Below, one piece after another: positions 21,975 to 35,608 of a stretch of DNA of 64,000 nucleotides. Each line of letters begins with the position of its first letter. The stretch's first letter is position 1. The notes under the pieces were generated by a model. That model was given only the letters and a program-made list of their open reading frames with translations. It did not search any database and was not told where the DNA came from. A program made the position numbers and the translations under genes. The stretch spans positions 2,110,501-2,174,500 of the forward strand of contig OZ018413.1 in assembly GCA_963969595.1 (NCBI GenBank), read 5' to 3'. The stretch is from Neckera pumila. Lineage: Eukaryota > Streptophyta > Bryopsida > Hypnales > Neckeraceae.

Positions 21975-24900
21975 ATGGATTTGAATTCGAGGACTTGTGT
22001 GCCCCGAGTAGATCGGTGGCTGGGCCTCTCTTCCAATATGATAATCATGGTATGCTTTCTCCCCATGCGTGTGTCAGATTGCCAGGAATGAACTGTTTCT
22101 TTACCAGATTTTGACATGTCAGCAGAAAATTGGTTGTAACCTCTTGAAATATGATATGGAGATTGAATTCCGACTATAAAATTGATGAATCTGACCTGTG
22201 CTTACGGTATGCCCATGCCAAGTTGAATTTTTTTCCGAAGTTGGCCTGGGTGCATTGACTTTGTCTTGGAATCCGATCATTTTGTTATTTTTTCCTTTTC
22301 TTTAAGTGAGAAGTGAATCAATATGCTCACATTATAAGAACCTAGAGAATATGCATGCAGTGTGGAACCTCCATATTGAAGTGTTCAAATAGTGACGCAC
22401 TTGTAACTATTGGAGGTGTAACCTTTGTAATGTTTTCCTCTCAGGCATGTGGGGGCCTTACGTACACTTATGCAGTTTATAGTGGGCATCTGAAAAATGT
22501 ACTCCACTACACACAAGAACAAACAGACGACGTAGGAGCTGCCAAGGACTTTGGGTCCGTTCTAGGACTTCTCTCTGGGTTCTTTTATAATTATTACCCA
22601 CCTTGGGTGACTATCTGCATCGGCGCCTCGCTTCACTTATTTGGATATAGCATGGTATGGGTGCCTCAAGTGACTCTTGATAATTATAATCCGGAAAAAA
22701 TAATTTGGCTAAAAAATGATGACAAACCGTGAAGTTTTTCGCCAGAAAACTTCAAATTAAAAAAAATAATTGGATGAAATTTCCAGATTGTAGATGAAAA
22801 TAGAATTTTGGATATTTGATATGTGCTAATGATATATTTTCTATCCAATATGTGGATGAATGTTGAAATATGGCGATATAACATTTTATATCGCCACTTT
22901 GGCACTTCATAAAAAATGAAAAAAAAGCCCTGGTGTGTAGCTATTGGGATGAAAGAGCCACCATGTGAGGTTAAAGTGTAGGTTACAGCGTCTTGAGACT
23001 CAATTGATCTTGAACTCATCTCCAGGTGTGGATGACGCTCATCGGAGCAGTGTCGCCGTCATTTTCGCTTGTAAGTGTTAGCTTTCTTCAATCCTGAGTA
23101 TTGATTATTGTTTCTTGTATGTGATGAGGCGACATTCAGTATTCTGTAAATTCGGGCTAAGTTTTCTTGGACGTGTTGGACTCTAAAGATGCCATCTTTG
23201 GAGCTCTAGAGACCCTTATAATCAAAACTTAGATGTTTTTCTCTTGTGTGAACGGATTGATTTTGTTGATCTGAAACTAATCAAGCAATGTTGCATATTG
23301 ATTTGGAAAGGTAGTTGTGTATATATTTTACTCTCGGAGTGGGCGGGGACAGCTACATTGATACTGGTTGCATCATAACAACGTAAGGAAATCTCCTATT
23401 TGTTTTAGACAAATTGACGTTGAGGGCCTGTCAACACAATCTGTAAGGGAACACAGAGTTTGTTTTGGGTCGCAGATCTGATAATAGTAATCTTCTACTT
23501 GGTACACTAGAGCAGTCAAGTTGAACACAGGAAGCTTTCAAAAATATGAAAAGACAGTGGAAATGAACACTTGCACGAGGAAGAGTAGAAAAATTCCTTC
23601 AATTTCCATTATGTCTTGAAGTTAATGGTCCATGCAGCTGTTTGAGAATGTTCTGCCATCATCTGGGCTCCCCTGAGGTAACCCAATTCGACGTTTTATT
23701 TTTTACAGCTTAGAAAGCTTTGGAGATCACCGGGGGACAGCAATGGGCGTACTAAAAGCTCAAGTGGGACTGAGTGGCGCTATGTTCGTCCTGGTAGGTC
23801 TCTATTGTTAGCTTCCTTGAAGTTCTCTAAATTTTTTATATGATTTCCTAAAGATATAGAATCGGCCACTTTCGGACGTTTGAGTACTCAGGGTTGAATC
23901 GAGAATTGAAGGGTCCAATGTTTTATGTGCTACTGTCAGATTCTCAAGCTTTTGTGCACTCACTTGATATCCTATGGTTTTGGTTGCAAATGCGTTTGTT
24001 CTCAATCTTAGAGGGTTAGTACGGATGCCAGAATTCTTGGGTTCCAGCAGATATTATTGTGTAATTTCTTTAGGATGCTCAATCTTCTGCATTGAATCAT
24101 TTACGTGGATGTTGTGAAATTTATGTTTTATATTCAGATTTATGAGGTCTTTATTGAGCCGGACGTAGACCGATTTATCCTTTTAGTTGCACTTGCGCCA
24201 TCAATAGCTGGCTTTGCTCTTGCATTTTTAACAAGACCTTTTCCTCCCGAGTATCAAGACGAAGACAGTGAAGATATCAAGCAACGATTTCGTCTTACCT
24301 ATGTAAGTAACCAATTTCATACATGATTCAAATCTGACATTTTAATATTTTCAATGAACTTCACCATTTAGAGTTTCAAATGAATGTGATAAAATTTTGA
24401 TCCTTTTTCTTCTTCTTTTTCTGATTGCAGGGGGTGCTCATTTCTCTTGGAGTCTTTCTCATGGTCGTTATCACCATCAGGGTAAAGCTCTTGCTTAGCA
24501 CTTCCTTTCAATAATGTGGACCGTGTTGTATGTACACAACCAAGATACAGGTTTCGTTTTCATGAAAGTGTCGTCCTGGCAGTCTCCTTTATCCCGATTA
24601 TTGAGGTGTATGGGGGCAAGAATTCATCAAATTACTGACAGGGAAAAATCTGTGGTGGCAGGCTTTTTTTGATCCGGGAAGACCTGTGCTTGCGTTCTTT
24701 CTGACGATCATGATTGTGCTTGCATCAATTATGTTCACGTTTCCGGTGGGTGATCTTCTCTTCCGGTATGCAGTGTCTGTTTATATGTACATTAGATTAC
24801 ACAGGTCAAAGGGAGAAGGTTGAAATTTGAACCGATATCATGCGTACCTAGGTATCCAATATATTTATGACACATTTGAGGTAAAAAGTGTTCAATTCGC

Positions 24901-27900
24901 TTCAATGAGGGAGCTTCATCTCATATTTTTCGCATGACATGCCGGAGTCGTATAAGCGCCACCTGTTCATGCTCATTCGTATATGACATGGACAAATCCA
25001 TTCTTGTCCCTCACCCAAACTACCCGCCACCTAATCTTGCAAAGAAATAGATACAGTTGCTATACACTAGTCTAAATGTACAGCCGATGCACATGAATGT
25101 AATTGGCAGTAGAGGTACAATTGCATACAGAAGATCAAAAATTCATAGAAATCTCATTAGAATTCTAAAAGATTATATATTTGTTTCTTGAAGTCTACGT
25201 TTCTGATCGATATGTTATGGGCTGACAGCTTATACGGCGACCAGTGGAGTATATCTCCTCTTGCATTGACTGTGACGACACAGACGATGCTGAGGAAGGG
25301 ATCAGACTCAAGGAATACTCCAGAGGCTCCCGTTACAAGAAGAAGCCATTCCGACCCGAACTGGAAGACATCCACGAGGGGGAGGAGTCGGCAGCTTTGA
25401 AGAGTTCCTCTGACGTGGACAGTGACGTGGACGACGACATTGTAGTTTTCAGAGAGAAAAAGACTGAAACTATCAACAATACAGAGAAGCCCTTGGAGCC
25501 TTCTTTGAAGTCCAGCCTGCTTGGTATTGATTTCTGGTGAGTTATTTCTGGATGTCTGAGCACAAGTCAATTTTCTATTCTCTCTAGGGTAACCACACTT
25601 TAGGTGTAGTTGTTATTATTAGAATGATCAGATTTGTGATTATTCTTGGTAGCGAAAATCAACGAGGATCCCAACGCACCAAAGAATGTGTTATTTGGAT
25701 ACCATACGCAAAAGTTGTTAGGGTAGAAGTTCTAAATGTGGAAATATAGAAAGTTGTGATGCCCAACGAGAATGAGACGTATTAAACGCAATAGTAGCAT
25801 GTTGGGGCTCATCATTCCAAAGATAATTCTTTTTTGTCTAGTAGAATTGGGACATGCGGTTATAAATGTAGTGCAACTCTACAACTACCAATACGTTTTT
25901 TCAGCTTTTCAATTTGTGAGTTTATATTGAGGATTACATGGTAGACGCTTGCGATTTGCAACTGAACTTAGCACCGAATGGAGCCCATGGATATTGTTCA
26001 TTGACGCGAGTTTTGTTCTGTTTGAGTTCTGCAGGTTAATAACAGTAGTGATCACTATTGGTGGTGGCACGGGTCTAGCTATCATCAACAACTTTGCGCA
26101 GGTTATTATTTACTCATCATATTTAAAAGCACTGACTGTTATTTGTTCTTTCATAGGCCTCACTTCTAGTAATTCTTGTTTTGTTTTAGGGTCGGTATAC
26201 AGTTGTTTAGAAAAGCCTCGAGGACAAGATGTTTCAACCATTGCATTGATTAGTTAACAGTTTGAGAGATGTCCTTAAGCTCTTACGTTTAGTCCGGATG
26301 GCCATGGAGAAAGAATCTTGAAAATGGATGATGTGATGACATAGATGCTTACATGCAACACTTTTGTGAGTACTCTTCTTTGTTTAACCATTTTTTGGAG
26401 TGTTCTTTATACCTAAATATGGTCGAATGAACTGGACCACTTCGCCTATTAACACCTGAATGTCTTGCCATCTTGGCTTGTGTGCTTCAAATAGCACTCA
26501 GATAGTTTCGGCGTCAACTCTTTGTTTCTCCTCAAAACATTTTTAGAGTAGTGTAGACCGTTTTTTAGTAAGTGATGCTCAGGCAACCTATTGTCTTCCT
26601 TCTTGACAGATCGGGCAAGCACTAGGGGATAGCCAAGTGGATGTTTACGTGGGGCTCATCAGCATTTGGAGCTGCTTTGGCCGCTTGCTGGGAGGGTGCA
26701 CTCATGGCTACACTATTCATTCTATGTTGTGTATTTTAATGTGCCACCAAAATGGCATGCCATAGAGTAAATGGGTTTTGTTATTATGTAGTTCCATGGT
26801 TTAACATGGAACCACTATTGAAAGAGAGGAATGACAAACTAAGGTTTGAACAGTCAATCAATCAGCAACTGGCATGTGCGATTGGAATTTGTTTTATATG
26901 CTAAATGGTGTTCCAATCCAGAGATGCACTAAATTATGGTGTTTACCACAGCATTAAACCTACAAAATAGTGTATCACACACTAAGTAGAGTAAACAGTT
27001 AGCTTATACTTTTCTTCTTAGCTTATAGTGTATCTTTGTCTGTCGTCGATTTCGTTCAGCGTTAAATGACCCTTTTGTGTGATACAGATACGGGTCAGAT
27101 TTTCTCTTGAAACGGGGATACCCAAGGCCAGTTTGTTTGATAATGGCGCAACTTCTGATGTGCACTTGCTGTCTTCTCCTATCAACTGGCTGTGAGTTTG
27201 GGTTTAACTTTCGATTTCAATTCTAGACCTTGTCACTCTAGATGCTGTTTTACGTAGTTCTCTCGAATTTTCTATTATATCATAATGAACATTTGTTTTC
27301 AATTCAATATGATGCACGAGTTGATTACTCATAATTGGGATGATATAGGTTGGTGACTTTATTAGGATTTTTCAACGGATAGTTGGAGGGACAGGAATTG
27401 CTGACCTTGTCACTTAGTTATTCTTTCTCAATCCTTGTGGAAGCCACTATTTGACATGGAAATGCTTTGGTATGCAGGGGTGCCGTTTTTATATGTTGGA
27501 TCTTGCATGGTGGGCATGGCGTATGGCTCACATTGGAGCATCCAGCCTCCTATTCTCGCTGAAGTGTTTGGTCTTCATCATTTTGCTACTTTGTACAAGA
27601 TTAACTCGTAAGTCTCTCATCTGCCCATACTTTTTTCGACTCGTCTTATCATTTGGAGTAGTAATATTTAACCCGTAAATGCCCCGACAAATCAAGCAAT
27701 TGGGTTTCTTTTCTTTGGGGGAGCCCGAACCCTACCTCATTATCATGAGAGAGCTATTTGCCTTTGCCACTCTTAGTAATTTGCTGGCATATCCCTCGTC
27801 ATTTCCTCTTGCCATTGGTTAATATTAAGCTCTTAGGATTTGATAATAATGCATTATATTCTGCACGCCCTGTTTGTACTGAGGGGTCAGTTCTGATCTG

Positions 27901-28200
27901 CTCAACAATGTTATGTATGTGAAATGATGCAGTTGCGGTGCTCCAATTGGAGCATATTTGTTGTCTGCCAAGGTAGTGGGTGTTCTATACGACAGGGAGG
28001 CTGCAGTCTACAGAAAGTCACAGTTACACGTTGCGGAAAACACATGCTTGGGCACTCGGTGCTTTGGATCATCTCTGCTTGTCCTGGCCTTCTTGTGCTT
28101 CCTGAGTGCCATTATTAATTTCTGGTTTATGATGCGCACCCGCCCATTGAATCAACTACAGTCAACTTCCTCAGGGAAACTTCGCGTCCAAGTTGATTGA
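21975..28200 (+). CDS. Nodulin-like / NFD4-type major facilitator transporter
   Basis: Fourteen exons, 581 aa: 21975..22049, 22445..22654, 23026..23070, 23315..23382, 23709..23793, 24138..24302, 24431..24481, 24662..24745, 25229..25536, 26035..26101, 26610..26695, 27088..27191, 27478..27607, 27933..28200; all phases close. Nodulin-like family marks appear in order: DRW near the N-terminus, QTDDVGAAKDFG, RGTAMGVLKAQVGLSGA, a long acidic hydrophilic loop (~265-355), IGGGTGLAIINNFAQIGQ, GRLLGGYGSDFLL, YGSHWSIQPPILAEVFGLHH, and TCLGTRCFG before the last helices. About twelve membrane helices are expected. Members are named after nodulins and Arabidopsis NFD4 (needed for nuclear fusion), but substrates are mostly unknown. 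The first ATG was preferred over an in-frame ATG at 22355 because exon 1 supplies the conserved RW and the GTATGC donor joins a strong TTTTCCTCTCAG acceptor. Acceptor 23314 (GGTAG) is the weakest junction. Confidence 0.92.
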
Positions 28201-29903
28201 ATGGGGCGTCACAACTCCCCTGCAGAAGTTTCAGAATCTGCGAAGGGTTATTGTTTGGTGGAAGAAGAATTGCGTTGTGCTGAATTTAGCAATACGACCA
28301 AGTTTTGCAGTAAATGGACCACTTTGGAGCAGGGTTTCGGTGGCATTGAGTTGTGGCATATTGAAGTAAACAAGAGCCTAGTACTTTATACGCAGATTAG
28401 TTGCAAACCACTTCGAAGGTTATTACCTGAGTGGTTGAGCACAAGAATGAGAACCTCATTGTGATGAATAGATTAACCCTATCTGAAGTAGTTTTCTGTT
28501 TGTGCGATTCAAATGATTCTCGCAACTGTCTCTTACCGCAGACAGCTGCTGTGATTAAGTTGTATTATGTATTATTATTTTTATGATATCAACAGAACAT
28601 CCGTGAGCTCCATGTTTTTCAGTTCACTGCTGCTTTGACAGTTGATGGAAGTAAGATATGCCGATTCAGGTTGGCAACTTGTTTGATCAGAGATTCGGAG
28701 CACAAGGGCCGCATCCTTAAGCATGATTGAATATTTGGTATGACATCAATGCACTTGCTTTTGTGTGCGCAAGGCATGTTGCTTTTGAGATAACAAGAAG
28801 CAACTGTTTAGGGGAACTTGCAGAGTTCCTAAGGTCTTAAGGTGTGTGCACCCATAATCATCTCTTGAAATGTACGAAGAGCATTCATTTCAAGTGGCGA
28901 TTCTGTTGGCACTGACCTTATAAGATGAGAATTACAAGATGATTCAAGGCATGTATTACTTGGATTAGTTACGGTTTTGTGAATTTAGAGATGTACCAAA
29001 AACTAACCGCAAATTCTTGTTGAGATGGTTGACATCCTTGCACTCAATATCTACATTACAAACAAAAGCTAGTTAAGTGAGTAGCAAGCAATTCAGAAAA
29101 TGGAGTGATCTGTGGACAATGGAGTACATAAGGTTAGCATAAGTTGCACAGACAAAACAAAAAACATCACAACTATAAATGTCTACAAATTCCTCACACA
29201 TATCTCTGTCCAACAATTTGCTCGGGAAAACCTCATCCTACATTGAGGTTTTATAATTGAAGAACAACAATAACAAAGGATAAAGAAAATACGGTTATGA
29301 AGATTCATATATCCACATGATTGACAATGTAGATTCACATAGTGCAAAACAATTAGTACTATATTCATTGCATTGTTATCACTATAGTCCATTCAAATGA
29401 CCTCATTGTCATATGGAGGTCTAAGAATTTTTCAAGTAAAGGAATATGTTAGATCTTTATAGGGTTTACTTCCTCATAAGGGCATCAAGGATGGAAATTG
29501 CCATTTAAGGTCATGAAGCTTAAATTGTTGAGCCATTCCCAATAGACGGTTCATTCATGTTGGTATTTCATAGTGGAGTTACCCTTCTTATCTCATTGCC
29601 TTGAAGTCTAAAGTCTTCAACCCCACTTCCTACAAACCCACAGTCCAAGCTTAAAACCCTTTGATTAAAATCTGAATTGCACCTTCAAAATCTGTACAAT
29701 GATATTTTCCCAACCCATTTCCTTCCAATCGTGGTCCATAAATCAAAAGCAACAACCTCTTACAATTAATTTTTATCAAACATACCCATGCAAAAAAAAA
29801 CTAGACCAATTAAACCTTTTGTCCAAAATGTTGTTCCAATAGTTGTGGTAATAAACTACAAAACTTATATAATTAATGAAAGTGAATATTCTTATTGGAA
29901 ATT
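28201..29903. other. Intergenic, transporter 3' flank
   Basis: Contains the presumed 3'-UTR of the transporter gene (polyadenylation-like AT-rich sequence around 28560-28600), then AT-rich DNA with no supported feature. Confidence 0.4.
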
Positions 29904-30834
29904 TTAACCCCTAAAGGACCAAAGCAATTTTTCTACCAAAAAACTCTCAAAACTGCCATTTCTAGAGCAAAGAGTAAAAAAATATGAAAATTGTTTTTTT
30001 TTGCACATCCAACCATAAGATCTTATACCTAACTAGTATGACAATGTGTGGAAAAAATTTCAGAATTTTTGACTGCATAGATTGCAAGATATCTGCGTTT
30101 AAAGTGAAAAAAACAAGTTTTTCAGCACATTGCGGGACTAGATTTTTTGAATTTGAACATTTTTAACTTAAATTTTTTGCACTACAAAGTTTTGAGCTTT
30201 AAATCTTTATAGTGGAGAATTGAGTTGAGAGTCTAAAAAAAAAAAGAAGTTCAAAAAAACTTACTTTTCATTCTTAAAAAAATTATTAAGTAGAAGATAG
30301 TACAAGATAGAAGGAAAATCTAAAATATTAATATCTTTTAGATGGAATTAAAATGCACTAATTCCAATGGTGAGATCGTTCTAGCAAGAATACTAAACCA
30401 TGTGGAACTTCTTTTTTTGAAAAATTGCAAAAATTGCATTCCAAAATGAATCCTACAAGTTATTTTTTTCAAGAAGATGCTCTAATTGCCCAAAAGACAA
30501 GATTGTCCATAACTTTCTCATAAAAAATCCAAATGAAATGAATCAAAGCTTCCCAAATAGGAAAACATATAATCTATAAGGAAAAAAAAATTTAAGAAAA
30601 AAATTATATTTTTGCAAAATTTTTTTGTTGCCTCCTCTCCCTTGTTTTGAGCTTATTTGGGCATAACTTTTGTTCCTAGGCACTGATTGAAACAAAAATT
30701 ATATTCCCACAAAGCTTATCAGTTTTTCTATCTTCAAAAAAAGTTTCAAAGAATCAAGACAAAAATTTAGCCCGTAGGTACCTGCCCAAAATCCCATTTC
30801 TGCCCCAAATGGACAATGGTCCTTTAGGGGTTAA
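29904..30834. mobile_element. TTAA-flanked ~930-bp non-autonomous element (copy A)
   Basis: Exact boundaries: TTAACCCCTAAAGGACC at the left and its perfect inverse GGTCCTTTAGGGGTTAA at the right, 931 bp. If TTAA is the duplicated target, the element proper begins CCCC and has 13-bp perfect inverted repeats. The interior is AT-rich, non-coding and related to copy B (47150, inverted) and more distantly to copies C and D (56733, 58303). A TTAA target plus CCC-type ends is the signature of piggyBac elements. No transposase is present here. Confidence 0.85.
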
Positions 30835-33194
30835 GGATACCAATGTCATGGTTGAATTCCCTATTCATAAATGTCATGTTAGATGTCTGACGTTGCATGC
30901 CGTGTTTGAAAAGTGTGAATTATGTTAAAAATGCTTGTAGGAAACTTTTGAAGTATTCTAAGAATATTTTCAAATTTTTTTAATATATTCTAAGAATTTA
31001 CCTATTAGACAAATAAGGGGTCTACTTGATGTCCTAGACACCATATTAGACGTCATATCATGGTGTTTGACAAGAAAACTAGCTAAGCTAGCAACCAACA
31101 ACATATGATTTTTTAAGATCACATTGCAGGTCCTTTGACATAGGAGCAAGTAGTATGCAACCATCTAATAAACTATAACCCTTCAAATTGCAAGTAGAAT
31201 TAAAGAAAAATGCAATCTATTGTAGATATTTTGTATTGCAATAATGCAATAGAATTAAGGAGTACAATATTATAGCAAACTACATAGCTCAATAACAAAA
31301 ATATGTGAGCATCAATAAGAAATGCTAGCAAAGATTTACTATGAGTGTGTGACTCAGGGCATTATTTACAATAGCCTAAGATAGAGAAGGTCAATTTTTC
31401 TTTGAAGAACATGCCTATGGATTTTTGAATTAATCAACGATGCAAGCATATGAGAGAAGCATGTAGAAAAATCTCCCTCATCTCCATTTTGGTCCAATGC
31501 TCACTAGAAAGTATTTATATAGTGCAATTTGTGTAAAGACAATGCCTCCCTCAAAGTTGATCAACCTCAAAAACATGATGAGCAAGCAAAGGACATTATT
31601 CATTTATAGAGACAATGCTTCCCTCAAAGTTGATCAATAATTAGTCTCTTGATTTTTAGAATAATATAATCAATGGTAATGTGTCATTGTTGATCCAAAC
31701 AACAACCCCTTGTGATGAGCTACATCCAAATCTTATAATGGTAGTTCCCCTTACAAATAAAGAGCTTAATTAGACTCCTTAAGATGCTTGAGCTTGTTCT
31801 TTTTTTTTAAGCCAAATAATGAACTTCTTACTCTTTTTTTTTCAAAGTTCTTTTTTTGTGCATTTGTCCACATCCATCATGAAATCTTCCTGACAGATCA
31901 TATTTGTCGTGGACACAAAAATATGCAGTCTCCATCATGATATTTGTATATGGATTCTTGTTCTAATTTTGTAAATTGTCAAGCCAGGGTGAATCTTACC
32001 ATTAACATCTAGGGACCAATTGGCAAAGCAAAATGTTCATTTGTGATAATCTTGAAGGCTTCACACAACTTCAAACTATTGATTGTAACAATAGAATTAA
32101 TTTTTTGTTTGACATCAAATGTCATCTTCTAACAACTAGTCTACCATCTCCCTTCTCATTGTTTCATTCAACTTGTCAACATTAATAGCGTCATTTTCAA
32201 GTTTCAATTAATCCATCTCTTTATATTAGAAATAATCATTGATGATTGCATTACTTGTTTTCAAATAAAATAAGATGGTTCCTACAATCAAATAAAACTA
32301 ATTAAATATTAGGGTGAAAGATTAAAAAAATAGTGAAGGATTCACCCTATGATTTTCTAAAAATTCTCACAAAATAGGCTTTATTATTTAAATGAGCAAT
32401 CTCACATTGAGGTACATGAAAATCAATTGATACAAAAAGATATTTATATATGTTTTAATGGATGCTACACAATTACATCCTATTTTCTAATTGCATAAGA
32501 ACATTAAATACTACTTAATTCTTCTTCCTAAACTAAGATGTTGATAAAGAAATTTAGTCAAAAAAGGCCTCATTTTTAGTAAAATACTTTGTGCTACAAT
32601 TATTTGAAGAAATTACTTGATCTAAATGTCATTTCACAACACCTATACCCAAGTCATATTTGCACATATCTCTATATTTATCCACTGCATCTAAAAAGTC
32701 ATCAAGGCTTACCGTCTCAACAACAAAGTCTCTCTGAATGGATAAGCCAAATTCAATTTTTTAAATTTCAAGTTAATATTGTTTTGCATTGTATAATACA
32801 AATAATGTAAAAAAATGAACCAAGATTGGTGCCCTATGTCAGTAATTCCAACCTCCCAATCAAGGCTTATTGTTATTGTCACGCTTCAACACTTTTGAAG
32901 GTTAGATTTGTGTTTATTGATACTCTTTGTTTTTGCTAATCGACAATTCTAGAATTTAGAAAATCCAAAAGAGCACACATGTTGTGTCCTCTCCTCCACT
33001 TTTGTTTGTTCTAAACACCATCCCTATTTCAAGAACTAGTTAAAGTACTTTGTACCTATATATGGTCATATTTGCTTAGTCATCGCTTGATATGGAGTAA
33101 AGCATTGTTTAGCATTAGGCAAAATTTCTTAGAGAATGTGTACAATGCAATTTCACTTGAGAATGCAATTTGTTACTCAGTTGATGTGTTCCTT
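30835..33194. other. Intergenic, AT-rich, no feature seen
   Basis: No gene or element boundary could be supported. Short direct repeats such as 'acaatgc.tccctcaaagttgatcaa' (31540 and 31610) occur. Confidence 0.4.
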
Positions 33195-33639
33195 TTAACC
33201 CTTGAATCTGAAAATTTTTAACCCTTGAAATCCTCTAAATCTGAAATTTCTCCACAAAAAGAGATTTTTTTTAAAGTTGAGTCCAACTAACAAAATGAAG
33301 GTCATCTACTCTAGTTTCTACTCCAGTTTGAATATTGAATATTTCATTGCAATTTGAACTTTGGATGTATTTTCAATGTCTATTATTTTCTAATTATAGA
33401 ATGACAAGGAAATTGGGTTTACACCATGATGTTTGTCATTGTAAAATACACACATCAATGGTGAAATTTTCAGAATTTTCGAAGTAATTTTCTAGTTGAT
33501 GTGATTTTTTTTCACTTTTTCTTCGAAAATTCTCAAAAAAATCAATTTTCCACCAAAAAATCTAAATTTTTTGTAAAGTATGGAAGACATGTAATTTCAT
33601 CTCTGAAAATTAATATAAATTTTTTCATACATGGGTTAA
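33195..33639. mobile_element. Possible short TTAA-flanked element (copy G)
   Basis: TTAACCCTTG at the left and its approximate inverse CATGGGTTAA at the right bound 445 bp of AT-rich, non-coding DNA. The ends resemble, but are shorter than, those of the ~930-bp family, and another TTAACCCTTG lies 30 bp inside. This could be a relic or a coincidence of simple sequence. Confidence 0.3.
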
Positions 33640-34189
33640 TTAACCGTCTCTGAACGAGGTATGCAATTGCACAAGACAACTCGCGTGTGCTTTAACAAAA
33701 TTCAGTTTCCATCTTCTTCTCCAAATCTGGAGATGGCGAAGCTCCGAAATCCTCTCGGGACTGTAGTCACCATTCTTCAATTCCACTAATCCTCTACACT
33801 AACAACTCCGTTATCACCACACAATTGCCATAATACACAATCTGAGAATTTAGAACAGACGGTAATCATTCAATAACAGTTAGCCTGTACCATAGAACGT
33901 CATCGATGCACCCTACTTCCTAGTTATAACAAATTTTACAATTCAACTACATATGCTATGAAAAGACCACTTCTACAAATGACTTATTCGCTACATGTAT
34001 AATATCCATCAGCTTAGAGCAAAGCACCACATGAAAACATGCCCTTAGCGATAGCCTCCTCGTATAAAACTGTAATGTAAGCGAGAAAGCCTTCTTCACT
34101 TAAAACTATGTATATTGATTGATACACTTAAACTACAAACTTGCGATCACTATTTTGATCAACTCTGCTTTCTAGCTGCAGGAGTAAGA

Positions 34190-35608
34190 TCAGCCGCCAT
34201 GTAAGGTAGAAATAAATATGACTTCATCGTTATCTTCCAGCACCGTCTCAAGTCGACCACAAAGTTCCCAGTCGCTGTCATTCACCAACACAAGCACACC
34301 TGGACGCCTGCATAAACTCCACCAAGTTTTGAAAAAACAGATACTAGAGGTAGAGGATACTATTTGCATCACTTTCAATGTAGACACAAGCATGAGTGAT
34401 TTATTGGAGATGTACAAAGCTATGGAGAGACCTATGGGTACAAGAATCAACTCTGTTGAGACCAAATCTACAGCACTCAATAAATTTCTTAAGCGGATTT
34501 AACGTGGAAGGTTCCAGACCACTGTATGTGATAGTAGGCATCCCCATTCCCATTCAAGTATCAGAGGGCATAGACATTTACCCAGGTCATGCCAACACCA
34601 CTAGCTAGTAAGATCAATAACGTGCATGAATAAATGAGTTGGCAAAAGGGATCAGTTTAGGAAATGGGTATGGGTCCTTCACAGTTTTCGTATCCTCTGC
34701 CTTATGTAAAGGGAACAAGCACAACTGCGTGATGAAAAATATTCATTCCAATCTGAGACCCACACCCTAATCTGCTTTCGAAAACCATCGACGGTGCTTC
34801 AAAGGTTCCAATCATCCTCTCATAGGACTAATTCAGCAACTGATATTCTAGAATTCATACGATACTTCTAGACCTTCGATCTTGAACCTTAATTTCGCTA
34901 ACTGCTTTGCGACATAACACGACCATGGATATCTGAAAAGAGAACTTACACAGATTTCTCTTTCAAAAACATCTCTGGCCTTTCCTTAATTAGGTTATCC
35001 TTGATCCAAGAAAGAAGAGACTCGATTGTCACCTGGCACAAACAAACCATCAAAAGTTCATGATAATCGAATTAATGCTCTTGTAAGCGCGACACTAAAC
35101 CCTAATACCTTGAATCAGGTTTAGCAGCGTGTACTGCAATTGCCTTTCGTAGCAGACAGGCGAAGTGACCATAAATGGAAACACTTTACTCGGAAAAAAA
35201 AGCTACAACAGTCCAAATAAGATTCCAAATAGTAACTAACGAGGCGAAAGAGAAGTAAGGGTACAAAACAAGTATCAAAAGACAAATTAATGCGGAAACT
35301 GCCTTGCTGAATTATATCATAGGACAAGTTGATTTATAAAAATCTCTTGGAGGATTGCAGTACCTCCTTCAGACCATCAGGAGGGGCAACATCGACTTCA
35401 TGCTTTTTCTTCGATCCGAATAAAAGCTCCAGCCCGCCTCTGTAATGAATTCACCATCAGCAAGTACTCACAGAAACACAGACCAACCAATTTCATAGCT
35501 TCTGGAAACCCTAATTCCAGCAACAATCGATCGAGAATTGGCCTTTAAATCCAGTGGCAGAACTGAACATATTGATTGTGCATACCCGAATTCCAACGTC
35601 AGATGCAT
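34190..35608 (-). CDS. URM1: Ubiquitin-related modifier 1 (URM1)
   Basis: Four exons, complement(34190..34307, 34950..35032, 35364..35439, 35586..35608), 99 aa, the family's usual length; all phases close. The protein begins [15 protein letters not shown], continues with [17 protein letters not shown] and [16 protein letters not shown], and ends FISTLHGG. The C-terminal Gly-Gly is the residue pair thiocarboxylated by the Uba4/MOCS3-type activating enzyme. URM1 is the sulfur carrier for 2-thiolation of tRNA wobble uridine (with CTU1/CTU2) and is also conjugated to proteins under oxidative stress; it acts in the cytosol. Exon 1 is only 23 nt (seven codons plus two bases). It diverges from the methyltransferase gene with 917 bp between the start codons, which may share a promoter region. 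Confidence 0.96.

Noticed and set aside
22355..22444. In-frame ATG at 22355 as the start of the nodulin-like transporter
   Set aside because: The stretch 22355-22444 ends in a strong acceptor (TTTTCCTCTCAG) and its translation lacks the conserved DRW. An upstream exon (21975-22049) with a good donor supplies it in phase.
25157..25570. 137-codon minus-strand frame
   Set aside because: It is the antisense of the large hydrophilic-loop exon of the transporter gene.
34218..34608. Plus-strand frames over URM1 exon 4
   Set aside because: They are antisense shadows of URM1, whose conserved C-terminal sequence fixes the coding strand.
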